From contig CAYXGW010000004.1 in NCBI GenBank assembly GCA_964464595.1, forward strand, positions 62,001 through 126,000: a DNA stretch of 64,000 nucleotides, given 5' to 3'. This document shows, in pieces, positions 37,787-48,100 of the stretch. The position numbers and the translations under genes are program-made. The notes under the pieces are model-generated. The model saw only the letters and a program-made list of their open reading frames with translations. It was not told the origin of the DNA and ran no database searches. The number at the start of each line of letters is the position of its first letter. Position 1 is the first letter of the stretch. This stretch comes from JADFJB01 sp964464595. Lineage in GTDB: Bacteria > Zhuqueibacterota > JdFR-76 > DREG01.

Positions 37787-39622
37787 ATGCGAATAGCAAA
37801 TAAGATCTCTTTTTTTGTGATCCCGTTGGCAGTCGTACCCCTTCTAATTATTGGTTATTTTTCATACAATTCATTAACAGAGGGGTTTAAAGAGCAGTTG
37901 TATTTAGAACATCAGCAAATATGTAATATGGGTGCTGCGAAGATAGAACAGACGCTTGACGAGTGCCGAAATGAACTTGTTTTTCTTGCTTCGGTAATCA
38001 AGCGACAATTACAAACCTATGATTTTGATTTTAGCAGGATGATCAAAAATAATAGGAGGGAACCACAAGAATTTGCTGATGGTATCGCATTACGATTCAG
38101 CCCGTTTATTACGATTCGTTTTCTTGCACCTGATGGCGACGAAATATATGTAACGAATGGTTTGCAAGCGCTTACAACATTAAGTGATGTAAGAAATAAT
38201 CCGGTTTTTTTACAAGCAGTGTCTAAAACGATCAATTCAACTGTTCCAAGCCAATTCCCGGTAAAAGAAATTAGGGCGAGTAAATTGATGACAACCTTTT
38301 CTATTCCATTTTATAATGGATCGGAATTAAATGGGTTGCTTTTTCTGGAAATGGATCTCAAATTATTTTCAAGAATGCTTGGAAATCTGGCAGAATCTAT
38401 AGAATGCCATTATTTATTATTTGATGGATCAGGTAAAATTATTGCCCAAGGGGGACAACCAGCTCCCGGATTTACTAAAACTGCATTAAAAGAATACACC
38501 ACGAATCTTGAGTTATTCTTACAAAATCCAACATTTAGTTTTAGTCAGAATGAAATGACAGTTAACCGTCAAAAGTTTTTTATGAGCATGTTGCCAGTGA
38601 AAGAGTATATTGCGTTTAAGGAACCTATCCCGGAAGGGCGCTGGTATTTAGGTATAGTAAGGTCGGAATCATCTTTGTTAGCGGCTTTTCGAACAAGCAA
38701 AGTCATATTTTTTCTTGTTTTGATTTCGGGGTTACTGTTAGCTGTCGCCGGTACAATCTTTATTTCCCAAAAAATAACAACCCCTCTAGGTGATTTAACC
38801 AGGACTGCCAGTCGGTTTGCCGGAGGAGACCTAGACTCAAGGGTAAAAATCCAGTCAAACGATGAAATAGGAGAGTTGACTGGCGGATTTAATAAGATGG
38901 CTTCTGAACTTAAGATGTTGATAAAAGACCGTCAGGTTAACGAACAACTCATTGCGGTGGGAAAATTTTCTACTGTATTGGCACATGACCTGAGGAATCC
39001 GATTGAAGGAATTAAACTATTAAGTAATGAAATGATAAAAAAAATAAATCCAAAAAGTCCCGAATACGAGCATGCATTAGCTATCAATCAATCGGTTGCA
39101 AACTTATCAAATTTAATTAATCAATCATTGGATTTTGCCAGACCCATTGAAGCAAAACTGATTAAGACAGATATGATCATTCTTGTGGACCAGGTTCTGA
39201 AAGATTTTCAGTTTAAATCAGTCGGATTAGAAAAACATTACCCCCAAAATTTACCACTAATTAAACTTGATGTTGTTCAGTTTAAACGTGTGGTGGCTAA
39301 TTTAGTCCAAAATGCATTAGATGCTTGCTTAAGTAAAAAGGGGGATAATAAACGAATTAGAATAACAGTAAGAAAGATAAAAACTTATGTACAGTTAGAA
39401 ATTTCCGATACCGGCACAGGAATTTCCGAACAAATTAAAGAGAAAATTTTTGATCCCTTTTATACCACAAAACCGGAAGGGCACGGACTTGGATTAGCTT
39501 TGGCACAGCAGATTATTAAAAGTCATGGGGCATCCATATCCTTTAAGAGTACCCTGGGTAAAGGGACTCAATTTATTATCGAATTACCTTTCTCAAAGGG
39601 TACCGAAAATGAGCTGAAGTGA
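37787..39622 (+). CDS. Membrane sensor histidine kinase (Cache-HAMP-HisKA)
   Basis: 611 residues. Membrane helices at about 9-27 and 305-327 enclose a periplasmic Cache-like sensor (30-300, FLAPDGDEIYV, FSIPFYNGSELNGLLFLEMD). HAMP at 328-380 (DLTRTASRFAGGDLD), HisKA with His400 in LAHDLRNPIEG, and HATPase with NLVQNALDAC, DTGTGIS, FDPFYTTKPEGHGLGLA. The F/YTTK-GxGLG form is typical of NtrB-like kinases paired with sigma54 activators, matching the next gene. Probable signal: a ligand bound in the periplasm, possibly with the BNR lipoprotein encoded just upstream. Confidence 0.92.
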   Translation: MRIANKISFFVIPLAVVPLLIIGYFSYNSLTEGFKEQLYLEHQQICNMGAAKIEQTLDECRNELVFLASVIKRQLQTYDFDFSRMIKNNRREPQEFADGIALRFSPFITIRFLAPDGDEIYVTNGLQALTTLSDVRNNPVFLQAVSKTINSTVPSQFPVKEIRASKLMTTFSIPFYNGSELNGLLFLEMDLKLFSRMLGNLAESIECHYLLFDGSGKIIAQGGQPAPGFTKTALKEYTTNLELFLQNPTFSFSQNEMTVNRQKFFMSMLPVKEYIAFKEPIPEGRWYLGIVRSESSLLAAFRTSKVIFFLVLISGLLLAVAGTIFISQKITTPLGDLTRTASRFAGGDLDSRVKIQSNDEIGELTGGFNKMASELKMLIKDRQVNEQLIAVGKFSTVLAHDLRNPIEGIKLLSNEMIKKINPKSPEYEHALAINQSVANLSNLINQSLDFARPIEAKLIKTDMIILVDQVLKDFQFKSVGLEKHYPQNLPLIKLDVVQFKRVVANLVQNALDACLSKKGDNKRIRITVRKIKTYVQLEISDTGTGISEQIKEKIFDPFYTTKPEGHGLGLALAQQIIKSHGASISFKSTLGKGTQFIIELPFSKGTENELK

Positions 39623-39796
39623 TTAAATAAATTGCCTAAATTTCGTGGAGATTAATCTCCCTATTGTCGACATAAATGGGTTGCTTAAAATTCCTCACGT
39701 CTTTTTAACGTTGAAATATCAATATAGGAATTGTATTGTAATTAACCTGGATAATTCATAAATCACGTTTTTAAGCTTAAAACTTCCAACTATGTC

Positions 39797-39814
39797 ATCC
39801 CGTAGTAACGGGAT
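39797..39814. repeat. REP-like palindrome
   Basis: ATCCCG-TAGTAA-CGGGAT between the kinase and response regulator genes; similar in style to the CCCGC/GCGGG core of the MITE-like element. Confidence 0.45.
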
Positions 39815-39857
39815 CTATTTCCATAACATATGAAAAGCTGAATATTGAGCATACGCA

Positions 39858-41222
39858 ATGGCAAAAATATTAATAATCGATGATGAACCATCAATCCGGA
39901 CAGCTATCACTCTCGCATTAAAGGATCAAGAGCATGAAGTTTATGCGGCTGATTCTAAATCTTCAGCTGTAGAGATCATTTCACAGATTCATCTGGATTT
40001 AATCATCTCCGATCTTTTTATTCCTGATGAGATTGACGGTATTGAAATCTTAAAATTTGCAAAAAAAAATCAACCGAATGGTTCGATTCTAATGATCACT
40101 GCCCATAGCTCCATTGAAAGAGTGGTAGAATTGATGAAATTAGGTGCGGATGATTTTCTAGCTAAAGGTTTTACAATGGATGAACTCAATTTCCGCATTC
40201 AAAAATTATTGAACCATCTTCAACTCAGACAAGAAAATCAGAGGCTTCAACAAGAAGTCGGTGCAAAATATAGTTTTGATCAAATTATTGGCAAGAGCAA
40301 AAATATAAGAGAATTAAAGCAGATGTTGACACCTATTGTCGATGATCCGGATTCAACAATTTTGTTACAAGGAGAAAGTGGCACCGGAAAAGAGCTGGTT
40401 GCACGCGCAATCCATTTTAATGGAATGCGACATAGCAAGCCTTTTGTCGTTGTTAATTGCGCAGCCCTTCCGGAGCATCTTTTGGAAAGTGAATTATTTG
40501 GCTACGAAAAAGGAGCTTTTACAGGAGCTATTAAAGAAAAGCCAGGCAAATTTGAAGTTGCCAACGGTGGGACTGTATTCCTTGACGAAATCGGTGAGAT
40601 CAGTAAAAAGGTTCAAGTTGAATTGTTGCGTTTTACCCAGGAGCGTTCTTTTGAACGTCTTGGCAGTAATAAATCTATCAGGGTGGATGTTAGAATTATT
40701 GCCGCCACAAACAAAGATTTAAGCAATGAGGTATCTGCAGGACGGTTTCGGGAAGATCTTTACTATCGCCTTAACGTAATTCCAATTACTATTCCTCCTT
40801 TGCGCGAACATTTTGATGACATCCCTTTGCTCATACAACATCTTATTGAAAATCACCGTGACCGGAAAAAAAGGTTTAACTTCTCATCAGAAGCAATTTT
40901 GAAGCTGCAAAAATATCATTGGCCTGGAAATGTTAGAGAATTAGAGAACCTGGTAGAACGAATGATCGTCACAGCACCGGCTGACACAATTCTTGCTAAT
41001 GATTTGCCAGTGGAGTTTCTGGGTAATAAGACTAAGAATTCAATCGACCGGGCATTCGATAAGCCGTCTTTGAAAGAAGCCTGTTTTGAATTTGAAAGAT
41101 TGTACTTGCGATTTCATCTTGAAGAAAACCATTGGAATATTTCCGAGGTTGCACGAATTCTAGGGGAACGAAGGGACACGATGAGCAAAAAAATAAAACG
41201 CCATAATCTTAAAACGGAATAA
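39858..41222 (+). CDS. NtrC-family sigma54-dependent response regulator
   Basis: 454 residues. Receiver domain 1-120 with phospho-acceptor Asp52 (ISDLFIP) and Lys103. AAA+ domain about 140-375 with Walker A GESGTGKE (172-179), the sigma54-contact loop GAFTGA (219-224) and Walker B TVFLDEIGE. A Fis-type HTH closes the protein (410-454, WNISEVARILGERRDTM). It activates sigma54 promoters after phosphorylation, most likely by the kinase 235 bases upstream. A candidate target promoter lies directly downstream at 41432-41446. Confidence 0.94.
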   Translation: MAKILIIDDEPSIRTAITLALKDQEHEVYAADSKSSAVEIISQIHLDLIISDLFIPDEIDGIEILKFAKKNQPNGSILMITAHSSIERVVELMKLGADDFLAKGFTMDELNFRIQKLLNHLQLRQENQRLQQEVGAKYSFDQIIGKSKNIRELKQMLTPIVDDPDSTILLQGESGTGKELVARAIHFNGMRHSKPFVVVNCAALPEHLLESELFGYEKGAFTGAIKEKPGKFEVANGGTVFLDEIGEISKKVQVELLRFTQERSFERLGSNKSIRVDVRIIAATNKDLSNEVSAGRFREDLYYRLNVIPITIPPLREHFDDIPLLIQHLIENHRDRKKRFNFSSEAILKLQKYHWPGNVRELENLVERMIVTAPADTILANDLPVEFLGNKTKNSIDRAFDKPSLKEACFEFERLYLRFHLEENHWNISEVARILGERRDTMSKKIKRHNLKTE

Positions 41223-41286
41223 TGACCGCAAACTGTGGTAATATTTCACTCCCCCCATTAGTTTAATTTTTTCAATACTTTATCAT

Positions 41287-41310
41287 TGCACTAACACATT
41301 TTACTGTGCA
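41287..41310. promoter_or_regulatory. Candidate activator-binding dyad
   Basis: TGCAC and GTGCA arms separated by 14 bases, about 145 bases upstream of the -24/-12 promoter, a normal distance for an NtrC-type enhancer site. Short arms, so tentative. Confidence 0.3.
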
Positions 41311-41431
41311 TTTCATTCACACTTTACAAAATCCAATGGATTTATCCATTCTTTTCCACTACCCGGTTAAGTCTCTTAAAAAACAACACCTAACAACCTA
41401 AATACTTTGAGATAGAATTCACCATCAACTT

Positions 41432-41446
41432 TGGCACTTCTTTTGT
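41432..41446 (+). promoter_or_regulatory. Sigma54 (-24/-12) promoter
   Basis: TGGCAC-TTCTT-TTGT: the -24 element is perfect and the spacing exact; the -12 element has GT instead of GC. It predicts a transcript start near 41457, downstream of the in-frame ATG at 41449, and so favours the ATG at 41494 as start of the receiver gene. Confidence 0.65.
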
Positions 41447-41493
41447 CTATGAATAAATTTCACAATTCAAATTTTCGCGTAAAGATTACTTCC

Positions 41494-41898
41494 ATGACCC
41501 TTGTAGACAATAAGAGAATCAGTATAGAAACTTCTTTACAAAATATCCTGGTTGTAGATGATGATTTTGCCATGCGCCGGGGCTTAGGCTTAATGCTTCA
41601 GGGAAAGGGTTACGGGGTGTCTGAAGCAAGTGATGGCAGCGAAGCCTTACAAATAGCCGCCAAACAAAATATTGATTTGGCAATTTTGGATTTGTTTTTA
41701 CCGGATGTGGATGGCATTGAATTAGCGCAGGAAATCAAGCAGACAAACTCCGATACAAAAATCATTCTGCTAACTGCTTTTATTGAAAGTACGCTGGCAA
41801 AAAAAGCACAGGAAATATTTAAAGAAGATTTCTTGGAAAAATTAGATATCCAAGAAAAACTGATATTTAGGATTGAACAAATTTTTAGAAACGGGTAG
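41494..41898 (+). CDS. Stand-alone receiver-domain response regulator
   Basis: 134 residues from ATG 41494, chosen because a sigma54-type promoter overlaps the earlier TTG/ATG candidates. A receiver domain fills the protein: acidic pair in VVDDDFAMRRG, phospho-acceptor Asp66 (AILDLFLPDVDG), Thr94, and Lys116 in FLEKLD. No output domain, so it likely acts as a phosphate sink, a competitor, or through protein contact. It follows the NtrC-type activator and is probably its target, making a feedback loop plausible. Confidence 0.82.
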   Translation: MTLVDNKRISIETSLQNILVVDDDFAMRRGLGLMLQGKGYGVSEASDGSEALQIAAKQNIDLAILDLFLPDVDGIELAQEIKQTNSDTKIILLTAFIESTLAKKAQEIFKEDFLEKLDIQEKLIFRIEQIFRNG

Positions 41899-42115
41899 AG
41901 ATGGCCTGTAAAAAGCCAATTCGCTCTTAATCTCACCTGGAGAAAGTCTTGGTTAGAACAGTTAAGCAGTCCTTAGGAATTAGGTTAGAATATAACCCAA
42001 TCAAACTAATCTGGAAGTATGCGTCATGAGAAAATTTTGCTAGTTTTTGATAACACTCGACAACTGCTAAAAATTTACGATGTTAATGAAATAATCCTAA
42101 CAAAGGAGGAAGGAC

Positions 42116-44530
42116 ATGTTTACCTATTTACGTTTTAGTTATCGAATTTTTGTAGCCAGTCTAGTCTTGATTTATGCTATCAGGACAGAGGTGAGTGTCG
42201 CCGGTGGTGCTGGAGGAGATCAAAATCCGCCCAGAAATCTGACAACATCAGTATCAGGCAATACAGTGACATTAAATTGGCAACAGCCGGATAGTAGTGG
42301 AGGCGAAGGTACTGTTGGATCCGACGGCGGTAGGGTTAGTTCAGAAAATGGAGATATTGATTTCATCATTCCTCCAGGGACATTTGATAGCCTAACCCGG
42401 GTGCGTGTTACTTCTATACCCATACAGGAATTCCATGACGAAGTGGTTGGGCGAGGAATTGATCCAGTAGGTGAGCCATTAGATAAAGCGTCGGTCATCG
42501 AAATAGAAACTGAGAGAATGAATCTACCAACAATTTTGGAGATCACGACTCCGACAGGCGTTTCGCTGACAGATGAAATAATTTTCTCTCAACTTTTACC
42601 GGACCGGTTACGGTTTTTGGGGATCGGAACCTTCTCCGAGGATGGTAGTCGGATTCGTACTACTATTCCCATTAATGTGGAACAGGGATTACCCGGATCT
42701 TCCATTTCTGGGATTACACTGGCCAGAGTGAGTCAGTTTAATTTTCTTGGCGAAGTTCAAGGCAACGGCATCGACGATGATGGAGATGGTCTCATCGATG
42801 AGATGGAAATCTATGAATATCCGGATCGAGTAATGAGGACAGGAACGTGTCAGATAACAGGCGCTATCACCTTCAGCAATGGTGCTCCTGCTGTGGGAGC
42901 TATAGTGAGCATGATTGGACCCGGTGCTGTACCATTGGTTGACATTGCCGACGAATTCGGACGGTACCTTCTGGCTGTGTTTTTTACCGGCTCAACTGTC
43001 TCCTCCTCCTATACGGTTACTGCCACTGACCCAGCGACAGGACAAATTGGTACAGCAACGGGATCCTGCATGGCTGGAGGAGGTGCAGTAACAAACGTTA
43101 CCATTGATACCAATGCTCCTCCAGGCGTTGTAGTAAACATTTCTTCGCCGGCGGATAGCGCGACCCTGATGACCAATGTACCAACTATCATAGGTACAGT
43201 AAACGACCCCAACATCACGGAAATTGAAATTCTCGTCAACGGTGGGTATCCCCCTGTTAAGGGTGTGGTCACCAATGGCTCTTTTTCGGTCCAGGTATTC
43301 TTGGGTTTCTCAGCCAATTCTATTGTTGCACTTGCCAGGAATCAGGTTGGTCAAGCCGGAGTGCATGCCATAACTGTTTTCGTACCCGGAAATACACAAG
43401 ATCCACCGGACATACTGGTTTCATTGCAGTGGGATAAAGATAATGATCTGGATGTTTATCTTGTGACACCCGCAGGGAATCTTATATGGTGGGAGACTGT
43501 CGGCCAAATTATTGACGGCGGCAGCTTGAATATTGATCAAACTAGTGGGACCAGCTCCGGCCCAGAAGTTATCTCTTTTCCGGCCGGAGCAGCTCAACCG
43601 GGTAGATATGGCATTGCAGTACATTTTTATAGTGATGATGACTTAGGAGCTACCTCGGCTGTTTTGAGCATAGCAGTTCGGGGTCGAACTTTAGGCACGT
43701 TCCAGAACGTGTTAGCGGTTAGTGACCCTTTAGAGATGAGTCCCGCTACTCTGGCAGATTTAAATCCGGCATCTGTGTGGAATGTAACTTCTGTTGATCT
43801 GCCAGCTGGTGTTACTGCACCAACGCGTCCTCTTTCGGAATTTGTATTTCAAGCCGGCGGTTCCATCGCGTTTGGTCGATCATCAATTGATATGAGGCGT
43901 AAACTCTCAGGCTTAAGCAAGACGTTTTCTCCAATGGAATCCCAGCAGGCGCCGACATTCGATCTGGTCGTTGCAGATTTTGATTTTGGTGGTTCATCCC
44001 TTGGGTTTCAACAGGTTCTTCAGTCCTTTAACATTTATCGTTCAACATCACCGAATGCAAGAAACACCGGAACGATTAGGGCAAATGTTGGTGCGAACAC
44101 AACTACGTTTACAGATTCAGATCTTCCAGCGGGGACCTTTTTTTATCAGGTCACTGCAGTGTATGACCAGGGGGAGAGCATCCCTTCAAACGAAGCTTCG
44201 CTTTTGGTCACAAGTGTCGAAAGCACGCCTGGCAATATTCCGGATGGCTTTGGTTTAAGTCAGAACTACCCCAATCCTTTCAATCCGGAGACCAATATCA
44301 GCTATACCATTCCCCAGGGCAATGCGCCAACCCAGGTGACACTGGCAATCTATGATCTCTCAGGCAAAAAAATCCACACCTTGGTCAACGAGAGACAGGC
44401 AAGCGGATCGTATCAAATCCGCTGGGATGGTCGAAATGATGCCGGGCATACGGTGGCCAGTGGATTATATGTGTATAGGTTGCAAGCCGGGGAGTTTGGA
44501 GAGAGCAGGAAGATGGTTTTGTTGAAGTAG
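42116..44530 (+). CDS. Large secreted protein with split fibronectin III and C-terminal sorting domain
   Basis: 804 residues, with GGAGGAAGGAC ahead of the ATG and a signal peptide to about residue 30. Residues 38-59 (PPRNLTT...VTLNWQQP) look like the first strands of a fibronectin type III domain, whose remaining strands appear at 637-701 (FNIYRSTSP, YQVTAVYDQGES). Between them lie a ZU5-like block, a Ca-binding loop (GIDDDGDGLIDE), a carboxypeptidase-regulatory-like domain (250-330), an Ig-like segment (330-430) and a DUF2135-like domain (SLQWDKDNDLDVYLVTP). Residues 702-804 are the FlgD-like sorting domain: NYPNPFNP, IYDLSGKK, GLYVYRLQAG, KMVLLK. Expected at the cell surface or outside via a type IX-like route. 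Confidence 0.82.
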   Translation: MFTYLRFSYRIFVASLVLIYAIRTEVSVAGGAGGDQNPPRNLTTSVSGNTVTLNWQQPDSSGGEGTVGSDGGRVSSENGDIDFIIPPGTFDSLTRVRVTSIPIQEFHDEVVGRGIDPVGEPLDKASVIEIETERMNLPTILEITTPTGVSLTDEIIFSQLLPDRLRFLGIGTFSEDGSRIRTTIPINVEQGLPGSSISGITLARVSQFNFLGEVQGNGIDDDGDGLIDEMEIYEYPDRVMRTGTCQITGAITFSNGAPAVGAIVSMIGPGAVPLVDIADEFGRYLLAVFFTGSTVSSSYTVTATDPATGQIGTATGSCMAGGGAVTNVTIDTNAPPGVVVNISSPADSATLMTNVPTIIGTVNDPNITEIEILVNGGYPPVKGVVTNGSFSVQVFLGFSANSIVALARNQVGQAGVHAITVFVPGNTQDPPDILVSLQWDKDNDLDVYLVTPAGNLIWWETVGQIIDGGSLNIDQTSGTSSGPEVISFPAGAAQPGRYGIAVHFYSDDDLGATSAVLSIAVRGRTLGTFQNVLAVSDPLEMSPATLADLNPASVWNVTSVDLPAGVTAPTRPLSEFVFQAGGSIAFGRSSIDMRRKLSGLSKTFSPMESQQAPTFDLVVADFDFGGSSLGFQQVLQSFNIYRSTSPNARNTGTIRANVGANTTTFTDSDLPAGTFFYQVTAVYDQGESIPSNEASLLVTSVESTPGNIPDGFGLSQNYPNPFNPETNISYTIPQGNAPTQVTLAIYDLSGKKIHTLVNERQASGSYQIRWDGRNDAGHTVASGLYVYRLQAGEFGESRKMVLLK

Positions 44531-44681
44531 ATCGACACGGTTACTTTACCAGCTTTAGTTTGGCCTGAAAACGCAGTGCCCCACACAAGAGTTATAATGT
44601 GCGCAAGACCTTGACGGTCAAATTGCCGGATTTTATGAAAGGGATTTAATGCATTCGACACATAACGGGAAGGAAAAGAAA

Positions 44682-45074
44682 ATGAAGAAATCAACGATCA
44701 CCTGTATTTTGATCATCACTGGTCTCATCCTTTACTGGGCTACCTTCAAGACAGGTAGCGAGGCCAATATTGTACTTGACAAAAATCAGTTTCAGTCTAC
44801 TCAGGTAAAAGCACAGGTGTTTGAGACCTACGGCAAAATACCCATACACTTTGAACCTAACCAGGGACAGGCCGATGATGAGGTTAAGTTTCTCTCTCGT
44901 GGTAGTGGCTACACTCTGTTTCTATCCGCCAACGAGGCAGTGCTATCATTGCGGAAACCTGAAATCGAAGCTGGAGAATCCAAACTTAAACTGCGAACAG
45001 AGGAGATAATTTCAGAAAAGCCGCAATCCCTCTTTATTCCGTTAGATGATTCCATATCTAACGGGGTATTGTAG
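44682..45074 (+). pseudogene. Truncated SBBP-type exported protein (N-terminal fragment)
   Basis: 130 residues from ATG 44682, preceded by GGAAGGAAAAG. After a signal helix (TITCILIITGLILYWATF) comes YGKIPIHFEPNQGQ then VKFLSRGSGYTLFLS, the start shared by large SBBP beta-propeller proteins. Family members run many hundreds of residues; this one stops 80 residues later, right after a perfect 9-bp hairpin (CCGTTAGAT / ATCTAACGG, 45040-45065) that sits inside the coding end. No continuation in other frames was found before the next gene. A remnant, or possibly a short decoy protein. Confidence 0.65.
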
Positions 45075-45138
45075 CTTGGCGTAAACTTGCTGAAATCGTT
45101 GAAGGATGATTCTTCTCATAAATCGAGGTTTTGTGATT

Positions 45139-48100
45139 ATGAAAGTAAAACCAGCCAAAATTGTATTCTTTTTGTTCATTTATTTTGTATTTTGATCCAA
45201 CACTGCAGCTCAACAAGACAGTCTATTACAAGCTGGGTTTTCTCAAATCAAGTCCATCGCCGTTGTACCCGGGTCGAAAGGGGATGTAGACGGCAATGGC
45301 TTGATCGAGATATTCGATCTCGTACGAGCCCGGGATATTTTCATAGGCCGACTGGCTAACCCGGAGAATTCACAACTCTTTGCCGGCGATCTGGATTCAG
45401 ATGGATCTATTGGCAGAAACGATGTGGAAAAACTACGAGATATTTTGTTGTTAAAAGCAGTTCCGCCCCCTACAATTTTTACTATAAATCCTGCAGTCGC
45501 AAATATCGGCGAACAGATTACCATCGACGGCGCGGGATTCGATCCCGTTGCAGGCAATAACATTGTCAAATTTAACAATATTGAAGCTACAGTCATATCG
45601 GCAACAGAAACGCAACTGGTTGTAAATGTGCCACAAGGCGCATCAACCGGCAGCGTAGTGGTGACTGTAAACCAACAAGCCAGCAATACGGTTAATTTTC
45701 AACTAGCGGTTTCGCCGAGTGCGCCGGTCATAACGGCGATTAATCCGGGCGCTGCATTGCGTAAACAGGAAATCAAAATTACCGGCCAAAAGTTTGGCAC
45801 GGTGCGAGGAAACAGCATATTGAGATTTGGTGATGTGGCAGCTGAAGCCGCTGATATTGTCTCATGGTCAGACATAGAAATCACCGCTGGGGTTCCGGAA
45901 TCCGCCTTTCCCGGTCGGGTTACGGTTACCGTAAATGGGGAAACAAGCAATCCTTTCGAGTTTAATGTTGTGGTTGTAGAGGCAACACCGCCGGATTCTG
46001 CCGACATTGCGGAAACTGAAGATGGCATTCGTTACGTTCGCAATGAAATAATCTTGGATTTCAAAGACGACGTTGGCCTGCCAGAGATTTCCGATTTTCT
46101 TTCACAAAACGATTTAACTCAGGTGGGCATTATTTTTAGGCCCCGAATGATTCAGGCAAGGTTCGCGGATGGACGGGACCCATTTAACCTTGCGAACAGT
46201 CTGGCAGAAAATGAATTGCTTGACGGAGCCCTACCCTCGTTTCTCACTGAAAAAGATCGCGTGGTGTCGGAAAGTTACAATGCACCAATCCTAAGCACCT
46301 ATAATAAATCAACTGCGACCTTCGAAGAAATAAGATATCATCACTTTGCTATGGGCACCTTCGCTGGGCACCGATTGGTAGAGGCCATATTAGAAGACGT
46401 TTCGGAGATACCAGACATACGAGTCGCAGTGATTGATGGTGGACTTGGAGACGGTAGGTCAAGTGAACAGGAATTCGGTTCACATATTACAGATCCGACC
46501 GCAGTCGGGCTCAAAGTGGCAGCTCCAATAGGTATATTCTTTAGCGGGGTAACAACGCTTGACAAAATTGCAGACGGCTTCGACAGCCATGGGACTCAGG
46601 TTTCTGGCGCGGCAGCGGCGGCAGGCACAGTTGTGCTGGGCACAGGGAAACACATCAACCTCCGTCCGATAAAGACCACCAATAGTCTTTATCTTCAAAT
46701 CGGGGGCGTAGAAATTGCAAATTCAGATCCCAATGTTAAAGTCATAAACTTAAGCTGGGGGATTTTGACCGATCCCGTTCTAGAATTTATCTACGGAGGC
46801 GGGATATTTGGAGAAATAGGTGCTGCGGGTAAGATCGTCGTGACATCCGCCGGAAACGACGGAATCGATGCTGGTTTGCTATTTCCCAAAGTCGTGGCTC
46901 CGGACAGACCGAGAGAACCGCATGACCCCGCAATTATGGTTGTCTCCGCCACGAAAGTAGAGAAAAATAACAATGAAGTTTTTGGTGTGTCAAATTTTGG
47001 CCCAAAGATTTCCGTTAGCGCTCCCGGCTTTATTGCCGTTTTAGAAAGGGATTACACTTTATCAGTTGGTAGCGTCACTTCTTTTGCCGCACCACTGGTG
47101 TCCGGCTTGGCAGGCGAAATGTTTCTAGTCGATAAAGTTCTTGTCCAGTCAGGCAAACGTCCTACTGAAATGACGGCAAACCAGATTATTGATATCATAG
47201 AAGCCACCGCTGATGATTTGGGTGCATCAGGCCCGGACGATTTATACGGTAATGGTAGAATCAACGTGTGGAAAGCTCTGCTTGCAGTTGCCAACGGCGG
47301 TCTCTCCACCAAAATTTCTAACCCGGATTGGTATGGCTTTGAAATCCGCTCCTCTGTTAAAGCGCCCACTTCAGGTTTGAGTACTGCCCTGGCCGAAGGT
47401 TATAACCAGGCTCAAATCTATATCGATGATGTACCTTTGAACGATGACGGCAATACAAACACCCCTGGTGGATCTGGAATTAAGTTTAACAAACGTGTGC
47501 CGCCAAAACGTGGGCCTTCTGGCGAATTACTTATCCCGATCCCTAACTACATAGCCGAGAATGCTCAATTCTTAAGCACGTTCAGTATAACTAATGATGA
47601 GCTTGGTCTTGCAAAAACGGCAGCCGATAAACGTTTGCAGATACAGAAAAAAGGTAAAACAACTTCCTTCCCGCCACTTTTGGATATGCCTCTTGACCTG
47701 GCAATGTTAAAAAGTGGTATTCCCGGAATCGCAACCTATAGTGATTTTGTCTTTGCGATCCGGATTCCCCGTGTGGTAGAATTGAAGGCTTTTAAGAATG
47801 GTTCTGAACAAACTGTCTTTGATGTTGTTAATGGCGTTCCTATCCCATTTCCAATCGGGGTCGACGGCGATGAAGTGGAGATCAGCATTTCCTTTCCGGA
47901 ATTCGTGCCGACCATCGCGAATACTAATATCGCGTTTTTCGACCCAGGCGGTAACGCTCTAAACAACTTCACGCAGATTGAGAATTTCCCGGGTCAAAAT
48001 ATCACAAGTAAAATCAAAGTGCCGATTCATGATCGGGCTAAAACCGGCCCTGTCACCATTCGCACAAGTGATGCAAATGGAAATCGCTGGATTGATATTT

